Made by a program: the position numbers and the translations under genes. DNA of 64,000 nucleotides from Paraburkholderia silvatlantica (lineage in GTDB: Bacteria > Pseudomonadota > Gammaproteobacteria > Burkholderiales > Burkholderiaceae). Below the pieces are notes generated by a model that saw only the letters and a program-made list of their open reading frames with translations, searched no databases and was not told the DNA's origin. Positions 8,856-16,501 of the stretch are shown piece by piece. Positions within the stretch are counted from its first letter, which is position 1. The number at the start of each line of letters is the position of its first letter. The stretch lies in contig NZ_QEOL01000015.1 in the NCBI RefSeq assembly GCF_003096715.1, forward strand, positions 124,001 to 188,000. The letters run 5' to 3'.

Positions 8856-9767
8856 CTAGATCGCCGCGCGCGCCTTGTCCTCGATGAGCCGCACGAGCGT
8901 CTGCAGCATGCGGTTCGCAGGCGTGGGCACGCCAAGCGCCGCGCCGCGTTGCACGACATAGCCGTTGAGGTGATCGATCTCGCTGAGCTTGCCGCGCGCG
9001 AGATCTTGCGCCGTGGACGAGTACTGGCCCGGCATGGTCTGCGCGATACGCGTCACCGCGCTGTCCATGTCCGGCGGCAGGGTCACGCCGTCGGCCTGCG
9101 CGACGGCCATGCATTCGCCCACGATGTCGCGCATCGTGTCGCTCACGCCCGCACCCTTCACGAGACGCCCATAAGGCAATTGCGTGATCGCCGAAAGCGC
9201 GTTGTACGCGCAGTTTACGATCAGCTTCGCCCAGAGCGCGCCGCGCACATCGGCTGAGATTTCCGTGGGCACGCCCGCGTCGATGAGCGTGCGCGCGGCG
9301 GCGTCGCTCGCGCGCGTTGGCTCGATCACCAGCTCGCCGCGGCCGTGATGGCGTACATGGCCGGGTCCCGCCATCTCCGTGGCGACATAGACCACGGCGG
9401 CCGCCACGTCCTGCGGGATCACGGTGCGCAGACGCTCTGCGTTATCCGCGCCGTTCTGCAGCGTGAGCACCAGCGTGTCGGCACCCAGATGCGGCTTGAT
9501 CGCGGCGCCCGCGCTCTCGGTGTCGGTCGACTTCACGCAGAACAGCACGAGGTCCGCGCCCGCCACGGCGGCGGCTTCGGTGCTGGCCGTGAGATGCGGC
9601 GCGCCGATGCGCTCGTCGAACCGCTGCGCTTCGAGGCGCAGCCCGTCGCGCGTAATGGCCTCGACATGCTGGGGCCGGCCGATCAGGACCACATCGTGTC
9701 CCGCGCGCGCGAGCATGCCGCCGTAAAAGCAGCCTACTGCGCCTGCGCCCATGACGGCGACTTTCAT
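8856..9767 (-). CDS. panE: 2-dehydropantoate 2-reductase (ketopantoate reductase family)
   Basis: A 303-residue NADPH-dependent dehydrogenase. The Rossmann motif GAGAVG is at residues 7-12, the 'CVKSTDT' segment is present, and the ApbA C-terminal domain carries 'ALWAKLIVNCAYN' and a 'GKLSEIDHLNG' motif. The family reduces ketopantoate to pantoate in pantothenate and CoA synthesis. Burkholderiales genomes often hold several paralogues, some acting on other 2-oxo acids, so the pantoate role is likely but not certain. AGGAGA precedes the ATG at 9767. The open frame continues upstream into the nitroreductase region, but that part is antisense noise. Confidence 0.87.
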   Translation of the reverse strand: MKVAVMGAGAVGCFYGGMLARAGHDVVLIGRPQHVEAITRDGLRLEAQRFDERIGAPHLTASTEAAAVAGADLVLFCVKSTDTESAGAAIKPHLGADTLVLTLQNGADNAERLRTVIPQDVAAAVVYVATEMAGPGHVRHHGRGELVIEPTRASDAAARTLIDAGVPTEISADVRGALWAKLIVNCAYNALSAITQLPYGRLVKGAGVSDTMRDIVGECMAVAQADGVTLPPDMDSAVTRIAQTMPGQYSSTAQDLARGKLSEIDHLNGYVVQRGAALGVPTPANRMLQTLVRLIEDKARAAI

Positions 9768-9832
9768 TTGCGTCTCTCCTGTGTGGCGTGGGTACTTCGT
9801 TGCCTGAAATGTTCCGCGGCGTGCCGGCGCGT

Positions 9833-10690
9833 TCAACGCAGCTCGAAGCCGAGCGCGCCCAGCGCGTCGCGCAGGCGGTCGCGGCCGTGCAGCGACTCGC
9901 GGCTGCGCCAGCGCGCGAGCGAACGCACGGTCCAGCCCGCCGCGCTCAATCCCTGGGCGGTCTGAAAGCCGCCCATGACTTCGTCGTACCGGGCAATGGC
10001 GGCCGCCTGCGAAGGCGCATCGTATTGCTCGCGATGGAGCACGACTTCCTGCGGCAAGCGCGGCTTCACATCGGCGGGGCGCGTTTCGTCGGCATAGCCC
10101 ACGCACAGACCGAACACGGGAAGCACGCGCGGCGGCAGACCCAGTTCCGCGGCGACCTGCTCGGGCCGATTGCGGATGCCGCCGATATACACGGCGCTCA
10201 TGCCGAGCGATTCGAGTGCGACCACGGCGTTTTGCGCGGCGAGCGCCGCGTCGATCATGCCGACGACCAGGGTCTCCATGTAATGCAGACCTTCGACGCT
10301 CGCCCCGCTGCGCGCGCCGGCGGCTTCGAGGCGCGAGAGGTCCGCGAGCCACACGAGAAAGAGCGGCGCGGCGCGAACGTGCGACTGGCCGCCTGCAAGT
10401 TCGGCGAGGCGCGCCTTGCGTTCGGGGTTTTCGATGGCAACCACGCTCCACGTTTGCAGGTTCGACGAGGTCGAGGCCGACTGCGCCGCGGCGATCAACG
10501 TTTCGAGCGTGCCGTCGGGCAGCGGGCGGTCCGCGTAGTTGCGCACCGAGCGGTGCGCGAGCAGCGTGTCGAGCGTATCGTTCCAGGCCGGCAGCGGCGC
10601 GGACCACGGCGTGCCGTAGCGCGCTTCGAGGGCGCGCACGGCATCGGCGAGATCGGCAGCGGGGCGTACGGGCGTGGTGACGTTGGACAT
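9833..10690 (-). CDS. NADPH-dependent nitroreductase / flavin reductase (NfsA-like)
   Basis: A 285-residue FMN-binding nitroreductase. The N-terminal 'LAHRSVRNY' is the classic FMN phosphate-binding motif, followed by 'AAQSASTSSNLQTWSVVA'. The C-terminal part with 'LPVFGLCVGYAD' and a K-P-R-L-P segment is typical of the NfsA/Frp group. These enzymes reduce nitro compounds, quinones or free flavin with NAD(P)H and are usually homodimers in the cytosol. The ATG at 10690 is chosen because GGAGAAG lies upstream. It heads the likely operon with panE and the hydrolase. Confidence 0.87.
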   Translation of the reverse strand: MSNVTTPVRPAADLADAVRALEARYGTPWSAPLPAWNDTLDTLLAHRSVRNYADRPLPDGTLETLIAAAQSASTSSNLQTWSVVAIENPERKARLAELAGGQSHVRAAPLFLVWLADLSRLEAAGARSGASVEGLHYMETLVVGMIDAALAAQNAVVALESLGMSAVYIGGIRNRPEQVAAELGLPPRVLPVFGLCVGYADETRPADVKPRLPQEVVLHREQYDAPSQAAAIARYDEVMGGFQTAQGLSAAGWTVRSLARWRSRESLHGRDRLRDALGALGFELR

Positions 10691-10793
10691 CGGGCTTCTT
10701 CTCCGTGACAGTTGATTCATGGCGCGCCGCAATCGATCGCCGCGCCAGACGCCGTATGGTACATGGCTCGGGCGATTGGCACAGGCGTTCAAC

Positions 10794-10835
10794 GGCACAG
10801 GCTCAAGGGCACAGGCTCGAGGGCACAGGCTCAAG
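10794..10835. repeat. Three tandem 14-bp repeats
   Basis: GGCACAGGCTCAAG is repeated three times head-to-tail at 10794, 10808 and 10822, the middle copy having one change (G for A at position 12). A degenerate copy lies just upstream. The array sits in the 308-bp gap between the divergent nitroreductase and SDR genes, where no other gene is seen. The unit is not a multiple of three, which fits non-coding DNA, and slippage could change copy number. Confidence 0.85.
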
Positions 10836-10998
10836 GGCGCGCCAGCAGAGTTCGCGCGTGACCGGTATCATCGGAGGCTGCGCACGCGTTCGAACGGGCT
10901 CAGCCACCTCACAGCGACCCGCTTCGTGCGGCGGCGCCATCTTCCGCTTTCCCTGTCTTCGGCAGCCTTGTCTGCCCCTTCTTCCCGGAGGCCGTCCC

Positions 10999-11859
10999 AT
11001 GTCCGTTGATTCCCCGAATGCGTCCCCGGTCTGGTTCGTGACCGGCTGTTCGACCGGCTTTGGCCGCGAGCTCGCCCGAGCGGTGCTCGCGCGCGGCTGG
11101 CGCTGTGTCGCGACCGCGCGCAACAAGGCGTCGCTCGACGATCTCGCGCCCGAGGCCGGCGATCGCCTGCTGCCCGTCTCGCTCGACGTGACCGACGCCG
11201 CGCAAATCGACGCCGCCGTCGCGGCCGCGCAAAAGCAGTTCGGCGCGATCGACGTGCTCGTCAACAACGCAGGCTATGGCTATCAGAGTTCGATCGAGGA
11301 GGGCGACGAACGCGAGATCCGCGCGCAGTTCGATGCCAACGCGTTCGGCCTGTTCGCGCTCACGCGCGCGGCGCTGCCGGGCATGCGTGCGCGCCGCAAG
11401 GGCCACGTCATCAACATTACGTCGGTGGCGGGGCTCGCGGGCTTTCCGGGTTCCGGCTACTATGCGGCCTCGAAACACGCCGTGGAGGGATTCTCCGATT
11501 CGCTGCTGACGGAAGTCGGCCCGCTAGGCATCAAGGTGACCTGCGTGGAGCCGGGGCCGTTTCGCACGGACTGGGCAGGCCGCTCGCTCGTGCAGACGCC
11601 GAGCCGTATCGACGATTACGCCGAAACGGCGGGCGCGCGTATGCAGCGCACGGCGCAAGGCAGCGGCCATCAGCCGGGCGACCCGGTGCGCGCGGCGCAG
11701 GCGATGATACGCATCACGGAAACGGAAAAGCCGCCGCGGCATCTCGTGCTGGGCGCATTCGGCGTGGAGGCGGTGGCGAACCGCTTGCGCGCGGCGCTTG
11801 CCGATATCGAGGCGTGGCGCGAGTTGAGCCTCGGCACCGATTATCCGGCGGGGAGTTGA
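10999..11859 (+). CDS. Short-chain dehydrogenase/reductase
   Basis: A 286-residue classical SDR. It has the cofactor motif TGCSTGFG at residues 15-22, the NNAG motif in 'LVNNAGYG', the catalytic serine in 'NITSVAG', and the Y155-x-x-x-K159 pair in 'YYAASKHA'. The 'TGCSTGFG' and 'GPFRTDWAG' features place it with oxidoreductases often annotated as 3-oxoacyl-reductase-like or retinol dehydrogenase-like, substrate unknown. An Arg (R42, 'ATARNKASL') after strand 2 suggests NADP(H) preference. GGAGG lies about 9 nt upstream of the ATG. It converges with the membrane-protein gene, stop codons 9 bp apart. Confidence 0.9.
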   Translation: MSVDSPNASPVWFVTGCSTGFGRELARAVLARGWRCVATARNKASLDDLAPEAGDRLLPVSLDVTDAAQIDAAVAAAQKQFGAIDVLVNNAGYGYQSSIEEGDEREIRAQFDANAFGLFALTRAALPGMRARRKGHVINITSVAGLAGFPGSGYYAASKHAVEGFSDSLLTEVGPLGIKVTCVEPGPFRTDWAGRSLVQTPSRIDDYAETAGARMQRTAQGSGHQPGDPVRAAQAMIRITETEKPPRHLVLGAFGVEAVANRLRAALADIEAWRELSLGTDYPAGS

Positions 11860-11868
11860 GTTAGCGGC

Positions 11869-12510
11869 TCACGCCGTTGCGATCATCAACGTTCCGGTCG
11901 CGACTAGCGCCCCGCGCCAGAGCCAGTCGAAGTTGATCCAGCCTCGCCGCAGCACGCCAAGACCGAAATACTCGTAGGCGAGCAGCGCGACGATGGCCGT
12001 GGTGGCGAGCGTCGTGACGGTATGCAGCGCGGTGAACGCAAACGAAAGCGCAAGCGGGTTCGCAAGGCCCGCTGCGGCGCCCGCCCCACCGCACAGCGGC
12101 AGCATGGCGGGCATCAGCATGAGTCCCGCGCCGTGCAGCGTGGCCATCAACGCAGACCACGCCGCGAGCCCGGCAAAGCCCACGGTCATCCCCACGCGCA
12201 CGCGGTGCCGGTGGCCATACGCGTACTGCCACGCGGCCCACGCGATCAGGAGCGCGCCGAGGCAAGCGTGCAGCGCAGCGCCCGGCAGATGCGTGCCCAG
12301 CGCCGCGGTGGAACTCGTGAACAGCAGAATGGAGGCGGCGTGACCGAGCGCGATGGGCGGCAAAGCGAGCAGCAGCGCCGTGCGGCTTCCGCGCTGCAAG
12401 CCGAGCGCGGTCGCGAAGAGCCAGCCCATCGCCGGATTCACGCCGTGAAAGACGCCGCTGCCCACCACGGCTGCCCAGGCGCCCCAGTGTGCGCCGAAGA
12501 CTTCCTCCAT
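11869..12510 (-). CDS. Six-TM membrane protein partner of the SBP56-family gene
   Basis: A 213-residue, very hydrophobic protein with about six membrane segments and several conserved-looking histidines inside them: 'GVFHGVNPAMGW' near residue 20, 'LGHAASILLF' near 52, 'ATLHGAGLMLMP' and 'ALHTVTTL'. Intramembrane His and Met residues often bind metals, but I cannot name the family. It starts 14 bp after the SBP56-family stop and carries a GGAG site, so the two form an operon. The pairing suggests it serves that protein, for instance by metal supply or by transport of a sulfur compound; this is inference. Confidence 0.75.
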   Translation of the reverse strand: MEEVFGAHWGAWAAVVGSGVFHGVNPAMGWLFATALGLQRGSRTALLLALPPIALGHAASILLFTSSTAALGTHLPGAALHACLGALLIAWAAWQYAYGHRHRVRVGMTVGFAGLAAWSALMATLHGAGLMLMPAMLPLCGGAGAAAGLANPLALSFAFTALHTVTTLATTAIVALLAYEYFGLGVLRRGWINFDWLWRGALVATGTLMIATA

Positions 12511-12524
12511 ATCAAGCTCCGCGC

Positions 12525-13919
12525 TTATGGGTAGCAGTACGAATCGGACGAGCAATCGCCGCCTTCGAGCCGGATCTGGTGCGGCCGGTGCGACTTCGGC
12601 CATTCGACGAAGAAGCGCTCGTCGAATTCGAGGCCGCCTTCGGGCGCGGCGTCGAGTTTCACCATCCAGCCGTCGATGCCTTCGGGGTAGAACTGCGCGT
12701 CGATTGCACCATAAAGCGAGTTGCTGAAATAGACGCGCCGGCCGTCGCGGCTCACTTCCACCATTTGCGGGCCGCCGTTGAGCTTGCGCCCGGGCGCGAA
12801 GGGATGTGCCGCGCGCGCCGCAATGCCGCCGATGCGCACGCAACCCGTCAGGCGCGCGCGTTCGGGGTCCGACACATCGTACTGGCGCAAATCGCCCGTT
12901 CCCCAGCACGCCACGTAGAGATAGCGGTCGTCGAGCGAGAGTGCGATATCGGTGACGAGCGGCGGCACGGCCGCGAATCCCTTGAGCATGGGCGGCAGAT
13001 GCTCGGGATCGGCCGGCTCGGCCGGAATTTCGATGATCTTGCGTGCGGCCCACTGGCCGCCGTCGAGATACCACTGCCAGATCGACGCCGAGAGGTCCTT
13101 CAGGCTGATCACGGAGTTCACGAAACCGTAGGGGCGCGTGGGGTTGTGCGCGGGGCGCAACTCGAACACGAGCTGGTTTTCCGCGCCGAAGTCGAGCACC
13201 TGCTTGTGCTGGCGCGTGTGCAGGTCCCAGAAGTGCAGGCGATGACCATACTGGCCGCCGAGCAGGACCTCGGGCACGAGGCCGTTTTCGAAGGCCGCGG
13301 GCAGTCCCCACTCGCTCGTCACGAGCGTATCGTAGCCGAGGTGCCACCAGCCGTCGTAGGCGAGCTGTTGCGGGCCGCGGTCGATCTCCCACTGGCCGAG
13401 AATATCGAAACTCTCGTGGTCCATCAGGAAGACGCCGCCGGGCGCCTCGCCCTGTGCGTTCGCAAGCGACGTCACATAAATGCCATCCGGCCCGCAATGC
13501 ACGGTGTGGGGGCGCGTGTAGCCCGCGCGTTGCGCGACGCTCTCGGGCTCGTGCACGCGTGCGATATGGGGGCGGCGCGCGTCTGGCTTCGTGTCGATAA
13601 TATGAATGCGCGAGGAGCGCAGCCCGGGAACGATGAGATAGCGGCGCTCGGTATGCGCATGCGGGGCGTTGGGGCACAGGCACGAGCTGCAGGCATTCCA
13701 GCCGAAATGGTGGAGCTCGTCGCCGACGTTGGGCATGGCCAGCCGGTGCACGATGCGCCCGAATTCCGGCGAGCGGGGGTCCAGATCGACCACGTCGAGC
13801 GAATCGGGCACGCTGCGCGTGGGGTCAAAGCTGGCGACGTATGCCAGTGTCTCCGGCGGGGCTTCGCCTGCCATGCGCGCAGACGGGTAGAAGGTCGGGT
13901 CCGGTTGCCACGTCGCCAT
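12525..13919 (-). CDS. SBP56 family protein (selenium-binding / methanethiol oxidase-like)
   Basis: A 464-residue beta-propeller protein of the SBP56/SELENBP1 family. The diagnostic cysteine cluster 'NACSSCLCP' is at residues 75-83 (C77, C80, C82), and conserved His-rich strands include 'ELHHFGW', 'YTRPHTVHCGPDG', 'HLGYD' and 'SHRPHQIRLEGGD'. The family includes bacterial copper-dependent methanethiol oxidase (MtoX) and human SELENBP1, which oxidise methanethiol to formaldehyde, H2S and H2O2. No signal peptide is visible here, whereas characterised bacterial MtoX is reported as periplasmic, so the activity is not certain. The ATG at 13919 has AAGGGGG upstream; a GTG at 13940 is the alternative. 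Confidence 0.88.
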   Translation of the reverse strand: MATWQPDPTFYPSARMAGEAPPETLAYVASFDPTRSVPDSLDVVDLDPRSPEFGRIVHRLAMPNVGDELHHFGWNACSSCLCPNAPHAHTERRYLIVPGLRSSRIHIIDTKPDARRPHIARVHEPESVAQRAGYTRPHTVHCGPDGIYVTSLANAQGEAPGGVFLMDHESFDILGQWEIDRGPQQLAYDGWWHLGYDTLVTSEWGLPAAFENGLVPEVLLGGQYGHRLHFWDLHTRQHKQVLDFGAENQLVFELRPAHNPTRPYGFVNSVISLKDLSASIWQWYLDGGQWAARKIIEIPAEPADPEHLPPMLKGFAAVPPLVTDIALSLDDRYLYVACWGTGDLRQYDVSDPERARLTGCVRIGGIAARAAHPFAPGRKLNGGPQMVEVSRDGRRVYFSNSLYGAIDAQFYPEGIDGWMVKLDAAPEGGLEFDERFFVEWPKSHRPHQIRLEGGDCSSDSYCYP

Positions 13920-14181
13920 TGCTGCCCCCTTATCGAACACTCGGAAGATTCGGAAGAGCCCCTATCATGCATCAGAGTGGCGCAGCGCGTTGCACATCTG
14001 TTCCATATTCCTTGCGCATAGAAGCTTATGCATTGAAGCAATGAAGGCCGATTAGCTGCATTGCGGGAATAGTCAATTCGCTTTTGCCGCATTTATTCGC
14101 GAGGCCAACGTTCCTAGACTTCTACTCAACGGATGCAGACAAGCCGCTGCGCCGATTCGATCAAGTTATTGGAGGTTAGTC

Positions 14182-14517
14182 ATGAGAACGCTCATCAAGG
14201 CTGTTGCGATCGCTGCCGTGCTTGCGGTGCCGGCCATTTCGTTTGCACAGTCGCAAGGCAGCAATGGTCCTGTGACGCGTGCCCAGGTGCGCAGCGAGTT
14301 GGTGCAGCTCGAAGCCGCGGGTTATCGTCCTTCGGCGAACGACCTTTATTACCCCGTCGATCTGCAGCAAGCCCAGGCCCGCGTGAATGCGCAAGGCGGT
14401 GCGCCCGTTGCGCAGGCAACCGGTTATGGCCCGGCTACGAGCGGCTCGTCGCAAAGCGGTTGGCGTACCGATGGCGCCGTAAGCAGCTATTCGCCGCCGA
14501 TCTATAACGCACATTGA
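14182..14517 (+). CDS. DUF4148 family secreted small protein
   Basis: A 111-residue protein with a clear Sec signal peptide ending at 'ISFA' near residue 22. It is followed by the DUF4148 signature 'TRAQVRSELVQLEAAGY' and 'PSANDLYYPVDLQQAQARV'. This family is strongly expanded in Burkholderia and relatives, where many copies occur per genome. Its members are periplasmic or surface proteins of unknown function. GGAGG sits 8 nt before the ATG. The gene stands alone with its own upstream AT-rich stretch and a downstream hairpin, so it is probably monocistronic. Confidence 0.92.
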   Translation: MRTLIKAVAIAAVLAVPAISFAQSQGSNGPVTRAQVRSELVQLEAAGYRPSANDLYYPVDLQQAQARVNAQGGAPVAQATGYGPATSGSSQSGWRTDGAVSSYSPPIYNAH

Positions 14518-14525
14518 GTTTTACG

Positions 14526-14550
14526 GCGGCATGAAGCCGATTCATGCCGC
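14526..14550 (+). terminator. Terminator-like hairpin after the DUF4148 gene
   Basis: GCGGCATGAA (14526-14535) and TTCATGCCGC (14541-14550) make a perfect 10-bp stem with a 5-nt loop, 9 bp after the DUF4148 stop. It also lies downstream of the convergent TetR gene, so it may serve both. It lacks a long T-run. Confidence 0.6.
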
Positions 14551-14645
14551 ATGATGAATATCGGCCCGCGACTGCGCGAAGGCGCATCGCGGGCTGATTT
14601 ATTTGCCGTCTGCGTAGACGGCGCTCAAAACGCCCACGTTCAGTC

Positions 14646-15203
14646 TCAGTCCCGCGGAGCAGCACGCTCGCCAATCCACATGCGCGTGGACTCGAGGATC
14701 TCGTCCGATAGCGCGGGGTCGTCGCACAGCCGCGCAAGCACGACCGCGCCCACCATCGCGGCCCAGCCGCCAATCGCCGCCTGGCGCGCCGCTGCGGCGC
14801 CGGCGCCGTTCATGCCCCCGCTCAGGCGCTCGATCTGACGCTCCAGACCGGCTGTCATGACGGCGCGCGCTTCGGGCGTTTGCCGCGCGGTTTCGGCGGC
14901 GAGCGCCGCCGTTGGACACCCGTCCGCCACGTTGTCGCGATGCCCGGCACTGAGGTAGCGCGACGCATAGCGCGCCAGATCGGTATCGCCGCCTTCGCCC
15001 TGTGCAAAGACGTGGGCGAGCGTTTGCGCGATCAACTCATCCTTCGACTTGAAATAGCCGTAGAAGCCGCCGTGCGTCAGACCGGCGGCGCTCATTACGT
15101 CCGCGACGGTCACCGCATCGTAGCCGTGCTCGCGAAAAAGCCGGCTGGCGGCTTGCAGGATTTGCTGGCGATTCACTTCCACCTGTTCGCGACTAACCCT
15201 CAT
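14646..15203 (-). CDS. TetR/AcrR family transcriptional regulator
   Basis: A 185-residue repressor-type protein. The N-terminal HTH spans about residues 11-58: 'QQILQAASRLFREHGYDAVT', then 'VADVMSAAGLTHGGFYGYF', the characteristic TetR recognition helix. The C-terminal ligand-binding domain resembles the TetR_C group found in LmrA/YxaF-like proteins, with a conserved GCP motif in 'VADGCPTAALAAE'. It is divergent from the SDR gene at 15314, with a 110-bp shared promoter carrying two palindromes. It therefore very likely represses that SDR and itself in response to a small molecule. Confidence 0.93.
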   Translation of the reverse strand: MRVSREQVEVNRQQILQAASRLFREHGYDAVTVADVMSAAGLTHGGFYGYFKSKDELIAQTLAHVFAQGEGGDTDLARYASRYLSAGHRDNVADGCPTAALAAETARQTPEARAVMTAGLERQIERLSGGMNGAGAAAARQAAIGGWAAMVGAVVLARLCDDPALSDEILESTRMWIGERAAPRD

Positions 15204-15232
15204 TGTTCTCTCCGCTTCCCATCATGCGATGC

Positions 15233-15289
15233 TTGACATTATACATGACGGTCATCATTATTCCGTTTACATGACGTTCATCATGTAAA
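15233..15289 (+). promoter_or_regulatory. Divergent promoter with two palindromic operators
   Basis: TTGACA (15233-15238), a 17-bp spacer and CATTAT (15256-15261) form a good sigma70-type promoter pointing at the SDR gene. The spacer contains the dyad ATGACGGTCAT (15245-15255). Downstream, TTTACATGA (15266-15274) and TCATGTAAA (15281-15289) form a perfect 9-bp inverted repeat with a 6-nt centre. The two sites share a core, TACATGACG then K then TCATCAT, so they read as two operators for the adjacent TetR protein. One is placed to block -35/-10 recognition and the other to block the start of elongation. Confidence 0.75.
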
Positions 15290-15313
15290 AGACATCCCCA
15301 CGGAGAAGTTTCT

Positions 15314-16102
15314 ATGTCTGCTAAATCTGCTGTCCTGATCACTGGCGCGTCCACGGGCATCGGCGCCGTCTACGCCGACCGTTTCGCGAGGCGCGGCCAT
15401 GACCTCGTGCTGGTGGCGCGCGATCGCGCCCGCATGGAAGACCTCGCTGCGCGCCTGCGCGAGCGCGATGGTGTGAACGTGGAAGTCGTTCGCGCCGATC
15501 TGGCTTCGCACGCCGACCTTGCGCTGCTGGAGGCGCGACTCGTCGACGACGCACGCATCGGTGTGCTGATCAATAACGCGGGTGCGAGCCTGCCGGGCAC
15601 ATTCGTCGAGCAGGGCCCGGACGCCGTCGCCAGCCTCATCGGTCTGAACGTCACGGCGCTCGCGCGCCTCGCCGCCGCAGTCGCGCCGCGTTTTGCGCGC
15701 GAAGGCAAGGGGGCGATCGTGAATATCGGTTCCGTCATCGGCCTCGCACCCGAGTTTCGTTCGAGCGTGTACGGCGCGACTAAGGCGTTCGTGCTGTATT
15801 TCTCGCAGTCGTTGAATCTGGAACTCGGCGGCAAGGGCGTGTACGTGCAGGCCGTCGTGCCCGGCGCAACGCGCACCGAAATCTGGGCGCGCTCCGGCAA
15901 GGATGTGAATGCACTGCCGGCCGTGATGGAAGTGGACGATCTCGTCGATGCCGCGCTCGTGGGCTTCGACCGGCGCGAGACGGTGACGATCCCGCCGCTG
16001 CCCGACGCGCAGCAGTGGGACGACTACGAAGCCGCGCGGTCCGCAATGTTCGCGAACTTCGGGCAGTCGCAGCCGGCGGCGCGGTATCGCGAAGCCATGT
16101 AG
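15314..16102 (+). CDS. Short-chain dehydrogenase/reductase, TetR-controlled
   Basis: A 262-residue classical SDR with TGASTGIG at residues 10-17, 'LINNAGAS', 'IVNIGSVIGLA' and the catalytic Y153-x-x-x-K157 in 'YGATKAF'. R39 and R42 in 'ARDRARM' after strand 2 suggest NADP(H). The overall pattern resembles DltE-like and YqjQ-like reductases of unknown substrate. GGAG lies 9 nt before the ATG. Control by the divergent TetR suggests a role in removing or making a compound sensed by that regulator. A strong hairpin follows the gene. Confidence 0.91.
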   Translation: MSAKSAVLITGASTGIGAVYADRFARRGHDLVLVARDRARMEDLAARLRERDGVNVEVVRADLASHADLALLEARLVDDARIGVLINNAGASLPGTFVEQGPDAVASLIGLNVTALARLAAAVAPRFAREGKGAIVNIGSVIGLAPEFRSSVYGATKAFVLYFSQSLNLELGGKGVYVQAVVPGATRTEIWARSGKDVNALPAVMEVDDLVDAALVGFDRRETVTIPPLPDAQQWDDYEAARSAMFANFGQSQPAARYREAM

Positions 16103-16134
16103 TCCGATGGACTGCGGGCGGCCAGCGGCCGCTC

Positions 16135-16173
16135 GCGGTCCATGGCCAGCCGCGCGGCGCGGCCATGGACCGC
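16135..16173 (+). terminator. 13-bp perfect hairpin downstream of the SDR gene
   Basis: GCGGTCCATGGCC (16135-16147) pairs perfectly with GGCCATGGACCGC (16161-16173) around a 13-nt GC-rich loop. It begins 32 bp after the SDR stop. There is no T-run, so it may be a terminator, a 3-prime stabiliser or a recombination relic. Confidence 0.6.
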
Positions 16174-16254
16174 CGCATCTTCATTACGCCTTCCCCTCGT
16201 CTCTCATCGGCTCGCGCCCGCGAGTCCGGCCAGCATCTTCTCCGCGGCTCTCTC

Positions 16255-16290
16255 CTCGTATCACGCCTCGTATCACGCCTCGTATCACGC
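16255..16290. repeat. Three perfect tandem 12-bp repeats
   Basis: CTCGTATCACGC occurs three times without change at 16255, 16267 and 16279, followed by a partly matching TTCGTC. It lies in the 399-bp gap before the macroglobulin gene, which holds this array, the hairpin at 16135-16173 and no visible gene or clear promoter. Confidence 0.9.
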
Positions 16291-16501
16291 TTCGTCCCAG
16301 CCCGTTCGCAAATTCAGCGATTTCCGATATCGCGAATTCCCGATTCACGCCATGCTGCGCGCGGGCGCTCGCACTCGGCGCGAGCCGCACGCGTGAGCGC
16401 GTGGCCGGCCGTTCCTGGCGCGCGAGCGCGCGGCGCCCTGTACCATTCACCGCACGCCGCCCGGCAACGGCCACGCGGCGCGCGCAAACGAGGACCGGTC
16501 G

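Noticed and set aside
9768..10607. N-terminal extension of panE giving a 583-residue protein
   Set aside because: The extension overlaps the nitroreductase gene in another frame and is Arg/Ala noise. The ribosome site and Rossmann start at 9767 are clear.
12511..13683. N-terminal extension of the six-TM protein into the SBP56 gene
   Set aside because: It is an out-of-frame reading of the SBP56 gene; the GGAG-preceded ATG at 12510 is the proper start.
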